NCBI RefSeq assembly: GCF_049532895.1
Contig: NZ_CP064031.1
Coordinates: 4,588,001-4,652,000 of the forward strand
From: Dyella_B acidisoli
Lineage (GTDB): Bacteria; Pseudomonadota; Gammaproteobacteria; Xanthomonadales; Rhodanobacteraceae
DNA: 64,000 bases
Direction of reading: 5' to 3'
A program made the translations under genes and the position numbers. Below the pieces are notes generated by a model, which did not search any database, had not been told where the DNA came from, and worked only from the letters and a program-made list of their open reading frames with translations. The first letter of the stretch is position 1, and every line of letters starts with the position of its first letter. This document shows positions 1 to 12,500 of the stretch, in pieces.

Positions 1-25
1 AGCAGAAGCCCGTCGTGCAGGGTCA

Positions 26-886
26 TCAAGCCTGCTTTTTCTTGAACAGATTCTTGAACCAGGCGCCCACGGCGGCGAGTCCAACCAACAGGAACTTCCA
101 CGCTGCCACCAGGAAGCTGCCTATCACCGCAAACACGCCCTTCTTCGCAGCCACCGCAACTGCCCCACCGGTAATCAGTGCAGCAAGACCATATTCGGCC
201 ACGTGATCGCCAGCACGATATTCGGCATAGCTCTCACCCGGCACATATTGGAACCCGGGCAAGGCGCTCTTGAAGTCGGCAATCGAGGTGGCCAGTTCTT
301 TGGGCGAAGTGACCACCACAACATCCATCACACCATGCCGGCCCAGCAAGCGCGTGTTGTAATTGATGATCTGGTGATGGGATTTCGTGTCTTCGGCGAG
401 GATGGACCAGGCCAGCGACTTGATCTGCGTATCGTATTCCGGCTTGGCGCTCCAGCCGAGAATATTCAGCTCATCCCAACCGCGCGACCTGCGCTCCTTG
501 TTGGTCTCTTCCGTACCTTTGCGATACGAATCGAGAATTGCATCGGCATCGAGCTTTTCGTCATCCTTGACGTAACCGATGTCCTCATAGGAGAAGAACG
601 CGATCCAATCGAGGCTCTTCGGCGCAAGCGTGTATTCGTCCTCATCGACCGGCGGATTATGCAGTATCTCGTTCAGAGATCGGCTGCCAGCCGGATCCAG
701 GAAGGCGTAACCATCCGGGACATTAAGCGTCGCCTTGTTGCCTAACTGCACCGTGGTGGGACCGATCTTCCATGGCAGCGAATCTATGGGATTCGGCTTT
801 TTCTGCGCCGATTGCTCCTGCGCAATGGCCATGCCGCCGGACAACATCAGAACCAGTGCGATAAGCACCGTAAACAAGCGTTTCAT
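26..886 (-). CDS. DUF2167 family membrane-anchored protein
   Basis: A 286-residue exported protein. The ATG at 886 is chosen because GGAAG lies just upstream and the protein then opens with a clean signal peptide (residues 1-22, ending AIA before Gln). The middle has the wording of the DUF2167 family (DWIAFFSYEDIGYVKDDEKLDADAIL, written here in part: SYEDIGYVKDDEK, then LNILGWSAKPEYD). The C-terminus carries two hydrophobic helices and ends in a Lys-rich tail (NLFKKKQA), so the protein is probably held in the inner membrane with its bulk in the periplasm. The molecular function of this family is not known. It is followed downstream by the window edge and preceded by the TraB/GumN-like gene on the same strand, 75 bases away. 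Confidence 0.85.
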   Translation of the reverse strand: MKRLFTVLIALVLMLSGGMAIAQEQSAQKKPNPIDSLPWKIGPTTVQLGNKATLNVPDGYAFLDPAGSRSLNEILHNPPVDEDEYTLAPKSLDWIAFFSYEDIGYVKDDEKLDADAILDSYRKGTEETNKERRSRGWDELNILGWSAKPEYDTQIKSLAWSILAEDTKSHHQIINYNTRLLGRHGVMDVVVVTSPKELATSIADFKSALPGFQYVPGESYAEYRAGDHVAEYGLAALITGGAVAVAAKKGVFAVIGSFLVAAWKFLLVGLAAVGAWFKNLFKKKQA

Positions 887-961
887 TTCCTTCCCCTTGC
901 CGAGTAGTTTCCGTACACCCCGTATAACTGTATCAGGGGGCGACATACGTGTCAGTTCGGC

Positions 962-1999
962 TTAAGGATCCGATTCGTCCGGCGCCTGAATCGTATAGCC
1001 CTTGGCTTTCAACTCGGCCAAAAAGCCGTCCGAGTCCAGCACTTGCTCCATCGGCAACACGGCAAACGTCTGTGTGTTGTGGTTCAGCGCATCCTGTGCC
1101 GCATCAAGCCACGTCTGTTCCATTCGCTTAGGCAGATCGTGCAAGCCGAGCTGCTCAGCAAAATCCGCATTGACGACTGCGATCAAGCAGGATTGCTGGC
1201 GGTCATTCGCGGCAGAGCTGCGCAACGTTTGAATATCCCCGGTCGACCAAGCATTGGCGCGCTCGGTCAAGTTGCCCATATCGTTCTGAACGGTATCAAG
1301 TGTCTGATTGAAGCAGCTGATGTCATGTAGCTGGGTTTGCTTGATGGTGGCCAATGCTTCGCGCGGATGCTCCACCACCAGTTTGTATTTCACCGGCACA
1401 CGCTTGACGCTGTGCTGGTCGGCCAGCTTGAACACCGCCTTATTGATGTCGTTGCGACCGGTAAGCCCCGCTCTTTCCAACGCCCTTTGATAGAGCTTGA
1501 GTGCGACCACGATCGGCCGCCAATACTCAACACTGTGATCGTTGCCGAAATAGGGTTGCTTCACCGTTTCCCAGCGTGCATACATGCTTGGCGGCAGAAT
1601 CTGCTGCAAGCTGGCGCCATTGGGGTTCTTGCGTGCGCTGTAGGCCGACGGCAGCAGTGCCAGTTTGCCGAAGAATCCGGCATCCACTTTTACTTCCGCC
1701 GAAGGTGCTTCCAATACTTCTTGCGAGTGCGCGATCGTCTGCTCCACTTCCGCAGAACGCCACTCCATACCTTTCGGCAAAGGCGTGATTGTGCCAAGCA
1801 CCCACATCACGTGATCGCCCTTGCTCACTTTCCACAAGCCTGGCCCCGGCTGCTCGCCGGTGACGATGACGGGCGATAGCAAGGGAGCCTTGGCGGAAGA
1901 CGGATTTGGCGCACTGCTGGATGGAGCCGGCGCCGATTGCGACCATGCAGGCCCTGCCAAAGCAAGAGCCAACAATACTGATACCAGCCAAACACGCAT
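962..1999 (-). CDS. TraB/GumN-like exported protein, divergent at the GxxH motif
   Basis: A 345-residue protein with an N-terminal signal peptide (about residues 1-20, ending PAWSQ). The start at 1999 is preferred over the in-frame ATG at 2008 because AGGA sits about nine bases upstream of 1999 and almost touches 2008. The segment GLWKVSKGDHVMWVLGTITPLPKGM and later blocks match the TraB/GumN (TIKI-like) fold. Active members of that family carry a GxxH motif; here the corresponding residues read GTIT, so the conserved His is missing and activity is doubtful. It is located in the periplasm or outer envelope by its signal peptide. The family assignment is from recognisable sequence pattern only; its substrate is unknown. 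Confidence 0.75.
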   Translation of the reverse strand: MRVWLVSVLLALALAGPAWSQSAPAPSSSAPNPSSAKAPLLSPVIVTGEQPGPGLWKVSKGDHVMWVLGTITPLPKGMEWRSAEVEQTIAHSQEVLEAPSAEVKVDAGFFGKLALLPSAYSARKNPNGASLQQILPPSMYARWETVKQPYFGNDHSVEYWRPIVVALKLYQRALERAGLTGRNDINKAVFKLADQHSVKRVPVKYKLVVEHPREALATIKQTQLHDISCFNQTLDTVQNDMGNLTERANAWSTGDIQTLRSSAANDRQQSCLIAVVNADFAEQLGLHDLPKRMEQTWLDAAQDALNHNTQTFAVLPMEQVLDSDGFLAELKAKGYTIQAPDESDP

Positions 2000-2077
2000 G
2001 GGGATCATTCCTGGATCGCGAGGGGATCGGCGACAGCGATTCTAATGACACCTTGCAACAAGCAACGTTCAACGGAC

Positions 2078-2105
2078 AAAAAAATGGGGCCCGCAGGCCC
2101 CATTC
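2078..2105 (-). terminator. Intrinsic terminator of the isocitrate dehydrogenase gene
   Basis: A perfect 9-bp stem (2083-2091 with 2096-2104, loop CGCA) is followed on the minus strand by a run of seven T. It lies 20 bases after the stop of the isocitrate dehydrogenase gene and separates it from the TraB-like gene. Confidence 0.88.
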
Positions 2106-2125
2106 TTCTCCATCCAGCTGCTGGC

Positions 2126-4351
<2,226 letters not shown>

Positions 4352-4659
4352 GGGTCTGGCAACCTCTCTGGCAACGGCGTGTGCGTGGAAGAAACGCCGC
4401 AGAGCCTAAGGACGGGACATGCGACGCGCTCCAGGCTAGTGGCGTCGGATCCGCCGAAATCAACCACCGCAGTGGCGGCCGGATCCTTCAAAGTCGCCCA
4501 TTGTCGCGTTTTCCCGGGGCTTGCGGAAGCGCGCGCACTGTCCCTAATGACCGGCATCCTTGCCTATAACTACGATGCCCCGGACTGTCGCCGGGATCTC
4601 ACATGCACGATCCTCTTGCCATTACCATTCGCCCCCTTCATGCCCACAGGGGAAGTCGC
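4352..4659. other. Divergent intergenic region
   Basis: A 308-base stretch between the divergent isocitrate dehydrogenase gene and a small hypothetical gene. It must hold promoters for both, but no convincing -35/-10 pair, palindrome or small gene was seen. Confidence 0.5.
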
Positions 4660-5025
4660 ATGGCAGGACTAAGCCAACGCATCGTCGACTACATCGCCGA
4701 ACTGACGCCGCTGTACACCTTCCAGTTTGCCGACGGCCACGACTGCGCGCTGTCGCTGACAGACGGCACGTTGTATATGCCGGTCGACGAATCGGATCAT
4801 GAAATGGAAGAAGGCTGGGTGGCCGTGCTTTGGCAAGGCGATGCGCACAAGCGCTCGGAGCTGCCCGGTCCGCTGCTTGCGCATCAGGCCGCATTGCGTT
4901 GTGCGGAATTGCGCGGCGTGGGGCATCCGCTTTCTGAAGTGGCCGCGTATCGGGAGATATTGCTGACGCGCCTGCAGACGATATGCGGCAGCCTTGCGCA
5001 CGCCGAAGTGATGTTGCGTTCCTGA
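4660..5025 (+). CDS. Hypothetical protein, 121 residues
   Basis: No family was recognised. The ATG at 4660 is chosen over the upstream in-frame ATG at 4603 because GGGGAAG lies six bases before it. The protein is soluble, without signal peptide or membrane segment, and slightly acidic in its centre (DESDHEMEEGW). The first half could form a small beta sheet (LYTFQFADGHDCALSLTDGTLYMP written in part: FQFADGHDCAL) and the second half is helical. Codon use matches the neighbours, which supports real coding. It stands alone between the icd promoter region and a long non-coding stretch. Confidence 0.65.
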   Translation: MAGLSQRIVDYIAELTPLYTFQFADGHDCALSLTDGTLYMPVDESDHEMEEGWVAVLWQGDAHKRSELPGPLLAHQAALRCAELRGVGHPLSEVAAYREILLTRLQTICGSLAHAEVMLRS

Positions 5026-5598
5026 AGAATAGTCAGCGAGGGCAGCGCACCGGATTGCCCGGTCAGCACGAATGGCACCCGAGGCTATTTACGCTGATGA
5101 ATGGGCAGTTTTGGCGCTGAAAGATTCGACGAATTAGCACGCAGCGAAGCACTCAAAATCTTTCGCTTCCCACACTCAACGATCGCTGAAAACATGCGAT
5201 CGCAGATGCTTTATGACAGGCGACAGATACCTTGTTCAGGCCTACTCCCGCGCCCGATGGCCACGCCCCATAACGCATTGATTTTTGTACTCGCCCCTTT
5301 TCGCACCCCAAACATCGGGGGCAGCTCGCGTGCATTGCATAGTTCGCTAACGCGTATAAATTTCACACGCGAAAATACTGTCTCGTTTTATAGAAAATGT
5401 GAGGTGCGCAATTTTTTGCAGTGGCTTTTTTATTCAATAAATCTGCAGACAAATTGGCTCTTTAGAAGTCGTCGATTTCTTCATAAAACCTTAATAGGTT
5501 GCGCATTCCCCCACATGGCGCAACCACGGTAGCTCTCAACGCCAGGGAAGGAGTAGGCGTGCGTGTCCATACACCCAAGCACGCAGGGAGGATTTGTC
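5026..5598 (+). other. Leader region of the first TonB-dependent receptor
   Basis: A 573-base stretch, more AT-rich in its second half (about 5340-5500), without a believable gene. The AT-rich part probably contains the receptor promoter and a long untranslated leader, but no motif could be assigned with confidence. Confidence 0.5.
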
Positions 5599-8500
5599 GT
5601 GAACGCTCGATATCTAAACCTGGCTATTGCCATACGCGTGGCATTAGCGCTGGGAAGCTGTGTATTGACGACGGTTGCCATGGCCCAAACGGCAAGCACC
5701 GCGACACAAGCCACAACCCAGACGTCCTCATCACCCAACGCAACGGCGCCGACAAGTACGTCCCCGCAGGCAGCGCCCGCGCAAACGGCAACCGGACAGG
5801 CCGCAGCGCCTCCGCCCAAAACGGTCACCTTGCAAGGCATCACCGTCACCGGCTCGATGATTCGCAGCGTGGACGTTGAAACCGCGCAACCGGTGACGGA
5901 ACTCACTCATCAAGCACTGCAGGAACAAGGCTTCGTCAGCGTCGGCCAGATTCTTCAGAACGTTTCCTCGGTAGGTTCGCCGGGCACAAGTAACCAAAGT
6001 TCGCTGGGCAACATCGTGGGTCAGTACGTGAGTCTGCGCGGCCTCGGTGCGCCACGCACGCTGGTGCTGGTCGACGGTCATCGATGGACTACGGACATCT
6101 TTGGCCAAACCGATCTGAGCACGATCCCCAGCTCGATCATCGATCGCGTTGAAATCCTGCAGGACGGCGCGTCGGCCATCTACGGTTCCGATGCGATTTC
6201 CGGTGTGGTCAACATCATCACCAAAAAGGATTTCGATGGTGTGCAGCTGGATACCTACAACAGCATGTACGCACCCGGGAACGACGGAAGAACAGGGCAA
6301 TTCAGCCTGACGGGTGGCAAGAAGTTCTCTCGGGGTTCGTTCCTGGTCAACATGACGATCCAGAATACCGATGGACTGAATGCGAACGACCGTGCCTACA
6401 GCAAGTATGGCTATTTCAGCTTTGGCCCGAACTATCCGCAGAGCATGCAGCAGTCACCGTATGGCACGATCACCGGCGCCCTCAACCCGGCCACCGGCAT
6501 GCCGGTGAGTCTGCCGCAGTTGGCCAACGGTCCACTCACCGTCAACATGGGCCAGAACGGATTGGACATTGCCAATTACCACGTCAACACGTTTGGCGTG
6601 CAATATCCGTCACCGTATTTCAATAACGATTACGCCAACTCGGCGTTCCTCGAAACACTGATTCCGAATAACCGCCTGAAATCCTATCTTTTCAAAGGCG
6701 ATTACAAGGTCACCGATCACATCACGGCCAGCCTCACTGGCACGTACAACAGCAACAACTCCACTCTGGGCATCGGCGGCTATCCGCTGAGTTCACTGAC
6801 GCCGGCCAATGGTGCACATCTCGCGCAGGCGCTGGGTCTTCCGCCGGGAACGTTTGCCGCCACGTATTTCCCGACGTTGTCGGCAAACAGTTATTACAAC
6901 CCGCTACCGGGAAACAACCTGCAGTTCAATCTTCCGCTGCAATATCCCAATCGCGTGGTGGTGAACAACATCAAGCAATACGGCTGGCGTGCGGGTCTCG
7001 ACGGCGACTTCTCGATTGGCGAAAGGCAGTTCAGTTGGGACGTTGGCTATAGCGACTATCGTTATACCCAATCGAGCTTTGGGCCGGGCAATCTGAACAT
7101 GGTTCACTTGTATAACGCCGTCGGTCCTTCTTTCCTGGGGCCGAACGGTGTCGTGGAGTGCGGCACACCAGGCAATGTGATCGCAGGCTGTGTACCGCTG
7201 AATCCGTTTTCTGGCGCGGGCGGACTCACCCCAGCGGAGATCAACTACCTCAACATCGTTGCGGGCACACGCTCATACAGCGAGATGAAGATCGCCAACG
7301 CTGATTTGACCGGCGACATGTTCACGTTCCCGGGATCAATGGGCAGCGGCGATGCAACGTTTGCGATTGGGGTGGATCACCGCGGCGTGTCCGGTGGCGC
7401 TACGCCGGATCAATATACCCAGCTTGGCCTCAACACCAATCTGCAGCAAAACCCCGGACGTGGTGCGTATGGCCTCAATGAAGCGTACTTGGAAATCAAC
7501 TTGCCGGTCTTGAAGGATTTGCCGGGCGCACAACTGCTGAACATCGATCTCGCGCACCGCTTCTCGCGCTACACCAATTTCGGCAACACCAACAACAACC
7601 AGTTCAAACTGTCATGGCAGCCGATCAACGACATACTTGTTCGCGCCAGTTATGGCACAGGCTTCCGCGCGCCGGCGATCGCGAATCTGTACGGCGGCAC
7701 GATGCAGAGCTTTACGACCTACACCGATCCCTGCGATGTGAATTTCGGCCTGACGGGCAATCCGACCGTGAAGCAGCGTTGCTTGAACGGCTTTGCCGGG
7801 TTGCCGGCATTACCGGCCGGCTTCACGCAACTCACCGCCAATGGTTCGCCCGTGCCGGCACCGAACTTCACGAGTACCACGCCGTATTTCACGGGTGCCA
7901 ACGCCTCGCTGAAACCGGAAACCTCCAGAAGTTACACGGCGGGCGTCGTCTACAGCCCGCATTACCTGAGCGGACTCAACGTCACGGTGGACTGGTATCG
8001 CATCAGGATCGCCAACGTCATCACCTTGCCGACTGCCAGCAGTATCCTCGACAACTGCTACCTGCTGGGCGAAACACAGCAATGCTCGCAATTCCAACGT
8101 TCAACGGCGACCGGTCCGGCCTACGGACAAGTGGTCAATCTGCTGCAGTCACTGGTCAACCAAGGCTTCGTGGAAGAACGTGGCGAGGACCTTAATCTCA
8201 GCTATCTGTTTCCAGAAACGCCCATCGGCCAGTTCAAATTCGACTCGACCAGCACCTACATCAACTCGGTGAAGGAACAAATCACACCCAACGGTCCAGT
8301 CATCTCCAACACGCTAGGGGCTTACGACACAGTGCTAGGTCCGATCTGGCGCTTCCGCTCTACCGTCAATCTGAATTGGAAGTACAAGAGCTTCGGCGCG
8401 ACCTGGACGATCCGCTACTACTCATCGCTGTCGGAGTCGTGCATTCCGCCTAATGTCGGATTGAGCGAAGTGTTCCCCTGCAACAATCCCAACAAGGATC

Positions 8501-8769
8501 TGACCAACTCACCGACTGGATTGAACACGCAAGGTGGCCTCGCCTTCAACGATTTGCAGGTGAATTGGGATGCACCGTGGCATGGACGCATTGCGATCGG
8601 CGCAACCGATATCTTCAATCGCAAGGCGCCGTTGTCGTACACCGGCGTATTCAGCATAGCCGGTCCGCTGGGACCGACTGGAACGGATGGCTACAGCCAG
8701 TTTCCGTACAACCCGCAATATGACATCGGCCGTGTGGTGTATTTGAAGTACGAGCAGAAATTCTTCTAG
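5599..8769 (+). CDS. TonB-dependent outer-membrane receptor, paralogue 1
   Basis: A 1056-residue receptor. The GTG at 5599 is chosen over the GTG at 5563: GGGAGG precedes it by seven bases and it gives a clean signal peptide (about 30 residues ending AMA before Gln). An Ala/Thr/Pro-rich linker follows, then the plug domain (VTGSMIRSVDVETAQPVTEL in part, SLRGLGAPRTLVLVDG, VEILQDGASAIYGSDAISG, NIITKK) and a large beta-barrel ending in the expected aromatic residue (KYEQKFF). This type of energy-coupled receptor imports large ligands such as sugars, peptides or chelates across the outer membrane; the ligand cannot be read from the sequence. There is no N-terminal signalling domain. The next receptor downstream is a close paralogue. 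An intrinsic terminator follows. Confidence 0.93.
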   Translation: MNARYLNLAIAIRVALALGSCVLTTVAMAQTASTATQATTQTSSSPNATAPTSTSPQAAPAQTATGQAAAPPPKTVTLQGITVTGSMIRSVDVETAQPVTELTHQALQEQGFVSVGQILQNVSSVGSPGTSNQSSLGNIVGQYVSLRGLGAPRTLVLVDGHRWTTDIFGQTDLSTIPSSIIDRVEILQDGASAIYGSDAISGVVNIITKKDFDGVQLDTYNSMYAPGNDGRTGQFSLTGGKKFSRGSFLVNMTIQNTDGLNANDRAYSKYGYFSFGPNYPQSMQQSPYGTITGALNPATGMPVSLPQLANGPLTVNMGQNGLDIANYHVNTFGVQYPSPYFNNDYANSAFLETLIPNNRLKSYLFKGDYKVTDHITASLTGTYNSNNSTLGIGGYPLSSLTPANGAHLAQALGLPPGTFAATYFPTLSANSYYNPLPGNNLQFNLPLQYPNRVVVNNIKQYGWRAGLDGDFSIGERQFSWDVGYSDYRYTQSSFGPGNLNMVHLYNAVGPSFLGPNGVVECGTPGNVIAGCVPLNPFSGAGGLTPAEINYLNIVAGTRSYSEMKIANADLTGDMFTFPGSMGSGDATFAIGVDHRGVSGGATPDQYTQLGLNTNLQQNPGRGAYGLNEAYLEINLPVLKDLPGAQLLNIDLAHRFSRYTNFGNTNNNQFKLSWQPINDILVRASYGTGFRAPAIANLYGGTMQSFTTYTDPCDVNFGLTGNPTVKQRCLNGFAGLPALPAGFTQLTANGSPVPAPNFTSTTPYFTGANASLKPETSRSYTAGVVYSPHYLSGLNVTVDWYRIRIANVITLPTASSILDNCYLLGETQQCSQFQRSTATGPAYGQVVNLLQSLVNQGFVEERGEDLNLSYLFPETPIGQFKFDSTSTYINSVKEQITPNGPVISNTLGAYDTVLGPIWRFRSTVNLNWKYKSFGATWTIRYYSSLSESCIPPNVGLSEVFPCNNPNKDLTNSPTGLNTQGGLAFNDLQVNWDAPWHGRIAIGATDIFNRKAPLSYTGVFSIAGPLGPTGTDGYSQFPYNPQYDIGRVVYLKYEQKFF

Positions 8770-8804
8770 TGCCAGCAACACCACTTGCGCGACTGCACAT
8801 CAAC

Positions 8805-8833
8805 CCACCTCCACCTACGGAGGAGGGTTTTCT
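8805..8833 (+). terminator. Intrinsic terminator after receptor 1
   Basis: An 8-bp stem with one mismatch (8805-8812 with 8819-8826, loop of six bases) followed by GTTTTCTCT, 36 bases after the receptor stop codon. Confidence 0.75.
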
Positions 8834-9535
8834 CTAGTTACATGCGACAGTCACGATTTTCTCGATGAAACATGGGAGCACCGCACCGCGAAATAAGCCT
8901 GCACAGGCAAAAGCGAATGGTCACTAAAGCGCATGGATATTCCGCGCTGCGATTTTCAATGCAATTTGAAGCGTAAAATTTCGCGCCATCGAATTAGATG
9001 CTCTATAAAACGGCGCCTCAAGGCGCCGTTTTTATCCGCACGCAGTTTTGTCCACACAGCGCCTTCGCATCGCAAATGGTCCACGGATGCATCAACACTT
9101 TCGCGATGCAACGGCCACGAACTGACGCATGGCTTACAAACAGTTGCGCACAACATCCAATTCATGCGCGACATCATTCCTGATGCTGCCGTTTACGGTC
9201 AATCAAGCCACTTTTTCAGAAAAATCGCGAAATTGGCACTCGATTTCTCATACCACCTTCGGTATTTGGCTATGTGTGCACGACGCTTCGTTGCGAAGTG
9301 CACGACCGGCGCGAAGCCAACGAATGAAATTGCGATGCTTTTCTGGTTCGCAACGAGACACGTCTCGGTTATTCGCGTCACCTGGCTACATGCAGGGCAA
9401 ATGGTGTTCATCCAACCCCGATGAACCAAGCGCATGAATTCCCTCACTCATGCAGCTTGGCGGGAATGTTCTGGTACAGGCGAGGAAAAGCCTGCAGGCG
9501 CTGGGTCCACTCATAATGAAAAAGGGGATTAAAAC
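8834..9535. other. Long spacer between the two receptors with a strong hairpin
   Basis: About 700 bases without a convincing protein gene. It contains a perfect hairpin at 9007-9032: AAAACGGCGCC, loop TCAA, GGCGCCGTTTT, flanked by A and T runs so that it could terminate transcription in both directions. The rest is AT-richer than the genes around it and probably carries the promoter of the second receptor. A non-coding RNA ending at the hairpin is possible but unsupported. Confidence 0.6.
9007..9033. terminator. Bidirectional terminator-like hairpin
   Basis: An 11-bp perfect stem with a TCAA loop, with A residues in the 5' arm and TTTTTAT after the 3' arm. It lies between the two receptor genes and does not immediately follow either. 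Confidence 0.75.
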
Positions 9536-12500
9536 GTGAATTTGCAGCATCAAAACATCGCATGGGCAATACGCACCGCTTTGGCCCTGGGAGGCGGCGT
9601 ACTGGCAACAGTCGCCACCGCACAAACCACCACACCGCCAGCGGCAACCAGTCAGCTGCCACAAGACAACACACCGTCGCCATCGAACGCGACACCACAG
9701 CAGAGCAGTACAAAGACCTTGCAAACCGTTACCGTCACCGGCTCGTTGATTCGCAGCGTGGACGTGGAATCGGCGCAGCCGGTTACCGAAATCACGCATG
9801 AAGCGCTGCAGCAACAAGGCTTCGTCAGCATCGGGCAGATCCTGCAGAACGTTTCTTCGGTGGGTTCTCCCGGCACCAGCAATCAAAGCTCGCTGGGCAA
9901 TATCGTAGGTAACTACGCCAGTTTGCGTGGCCTGGGCGCGCCGCGCACGCTGATCCTGGTCGACGGCGAGCGCTACACCACCGATATCTTCGGGCAAACG
10001 GACCTCAGCACGATCCCGAGCTCGCTGATCGACAGCGTGGAAATCCTGCAGGATGGCGCTTCGTCGATTTACGGCTCGGACGCGATTGCTGGCGTGATCA
10101 ACCTCCACACCAGGAATGTGGATGGCCTGTACCTGGACACCTACAACAGCACCTATGCGCCGGGTAACTTCGGCAAGCAGAACCAGTTCAGCCTGACCGG
10201 CGGCCACAAATTCTCCCGTGGCTCGTTCACCTTCAACATGTCGATTCAGAACCAGAATCAGATCATGGCGCCACAGACGTGGCTCAGCAAATACGGTTAC
10301 GGCAGTTTTCCGCAGTATCCGCAGTCCGTACAGCCGTCTGATTACGGCACGATTGTGAATGTCATCCCTCCGCTTGGCGTAACGGCTCCCAACCTGCCCT
10401 TTCCGCTTACGGTGAATGCGGGCCAGAACGGCATGAACATCGCCAACTATCACACCAATACGTTTGGTGTGGTTTATCCCACTCCCTATTTCACCAACGA
10501 CTACGCCAATCAGGCAGCGTACGAAACGTTTGTTCCGAACAATCGTCTGAAGTCGTACACGCTGAAGGGTGATTACAAGATCACCGACAATATCAAGGCC
10601 GTGTTTACCGGCACCTATAACAGCAACAATGCCACCGACTACACCGGCGGCTATCCGCTGAGTCAGCAGACGCCAGCCAACGGTGCAAACCTGGCCAAAG
10701 CACTCGGCCTGCCTGCGGGTAGCCTCCCCGCCACATGGTTCCCGGTGCTTTCACCGAACGCCTACTACAACCCGCTTCCGGGTGACGGCGTGCAGTTCTC
10801 GCTACCGCTTTTTGAACCCAACCGCGTGGTGACAAACAACATCAAACAGTACGGGTTCCGTGCGGGCCTGGAAGGCGATTTCTCACTGGGCGAGAGAGAA
10901 TTCAACTGGAACGTGGGCTACAGCGACTATCGCTACATCGAGGACTCGGGCGGCCCAGGCAATTTGAATATGGTGCATTTGTACAACGCGATCGGCCCTT
11001 CTTTCCTGGGAACGGATGGCGTCGTACATTGCGGTACGCCGGGTAACGTTATCGCAGGCTGTGTACCGCTCAACCCGTTCTCAGGCTCGGGGGGTCTGAC
11101 ACCGGCAGAGATCAATTATCTCAACTACAGCTATTTCACTCACGCCTGGAGCCAGACGCGGAACGTCGAGGCCAATGTGAGCGGCGACATGTTCACGCTG
11201 CCGAAGTTGATGGGCGAAGGTGACGTGACGTTCGCCGTAGGCGCCGATCACCGCGATGTCTCCGGTGGCGTAACGCCAGACCTCTATACGCAGGAAGGCA
11301 TCAACACGAACCTGCAGCAGAATCCCGGCAAAGGCTCCTACGGCATCAACGAAGCCTATGCCGAAATCAACATACCCTTGCTCAAGGACCTGCCTGGTGC
11401 GCAGCTCTTCAATATCGACGTGTCACACCGCTTCTCGCGCTACACCAACTTCGGCACTACCAATAACAACTCCTACAAGATCTCCTACAAGCCAATCAAC
11501 GACCTGCTGATCCGCGCCAGCTACGGCACCGGTTTCCGCGCGCCGTCGATCTCTGACTTGTACGGCGGCACGATGCAGAGCTTTACGGCCTACACCGATC
11601 CATGCGACGTCAACTACGGTCTAACGGGAAACTCAGTTGTAGCGCAGCGCTGCCTCAACGGCTTTGCCGGTCTGCCCGGCGTCGGCCCAGGCTTCACACA
11701 GCTCCAGACGACCGGCGTACCGGTTACCGGCCCCAACGGTAACAGCACCACCCCGTACTACACCGGCGCCAATGCGGCCTTGAAGCCGGAAACTTCCAAG
11801 AGTTACACCGCCGGCATCGTCTACAGCCCGAGTTGGCTGAGCGGACTCAACCTCACGTTGGACGCGTATCGTATCCGCGTCGATAACATCATCACGCTGC
11901 CGTCCGCCACCAGCATTTTGAACAACTGCTATCTGCTGGGTGAAACACAGCAGTGCACGCAGTTCCAGCGCTCATCCACCAATGGCCAGGTCATCAATTT
12001 GCTGCAAGCCCTGGTTAACGAGGGCTTTGTGGATGAACGCGGTGCCGATGTGTCGTTGAGCTATCTGTTCCCCGACACACCCGTCGGCAAGTTCAAGATC
12101 GATACCACGGGTACTTACATCGATTCCTTGAAGGAACAAGCGGTGACCGGCGGCCAGGTGGTCGGTTGGAATGTGGGCGCGTACGATTCGATCCTCGGCC
12201 CGGTGTGGCGTTTCCGCGATGTCACCAACATCAACTGGTCGTGGGGCAACTTCGGCGCAACATGGACCGTTCGCTACTTCTCGTCACTGAAGGAGCCCTG
12301 CCGCGGGAATAACACCAGCCAGCAAATGTACTTCCCGTGCAATGAACCCAACGCTTTCGTGCAGGGCTCGATCGGCGCGTATCGCCAGGGTGCGCTGGCC
12401 TTCAACGACTTGCAGTTCAGCTGGAAGGCTCCGTGGCACAGCCAGATTTCCGTCGGCGCCACCAACCTTCTCAACCGCCACGCCCCGCTTAGCTATAACG

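Noticed and set aside
9001..9183. Short open frames over the hairpin between the receptors
   Set aside because: They include the hairpin itself, lack ribosome-binding sites and have no protein-like composition.
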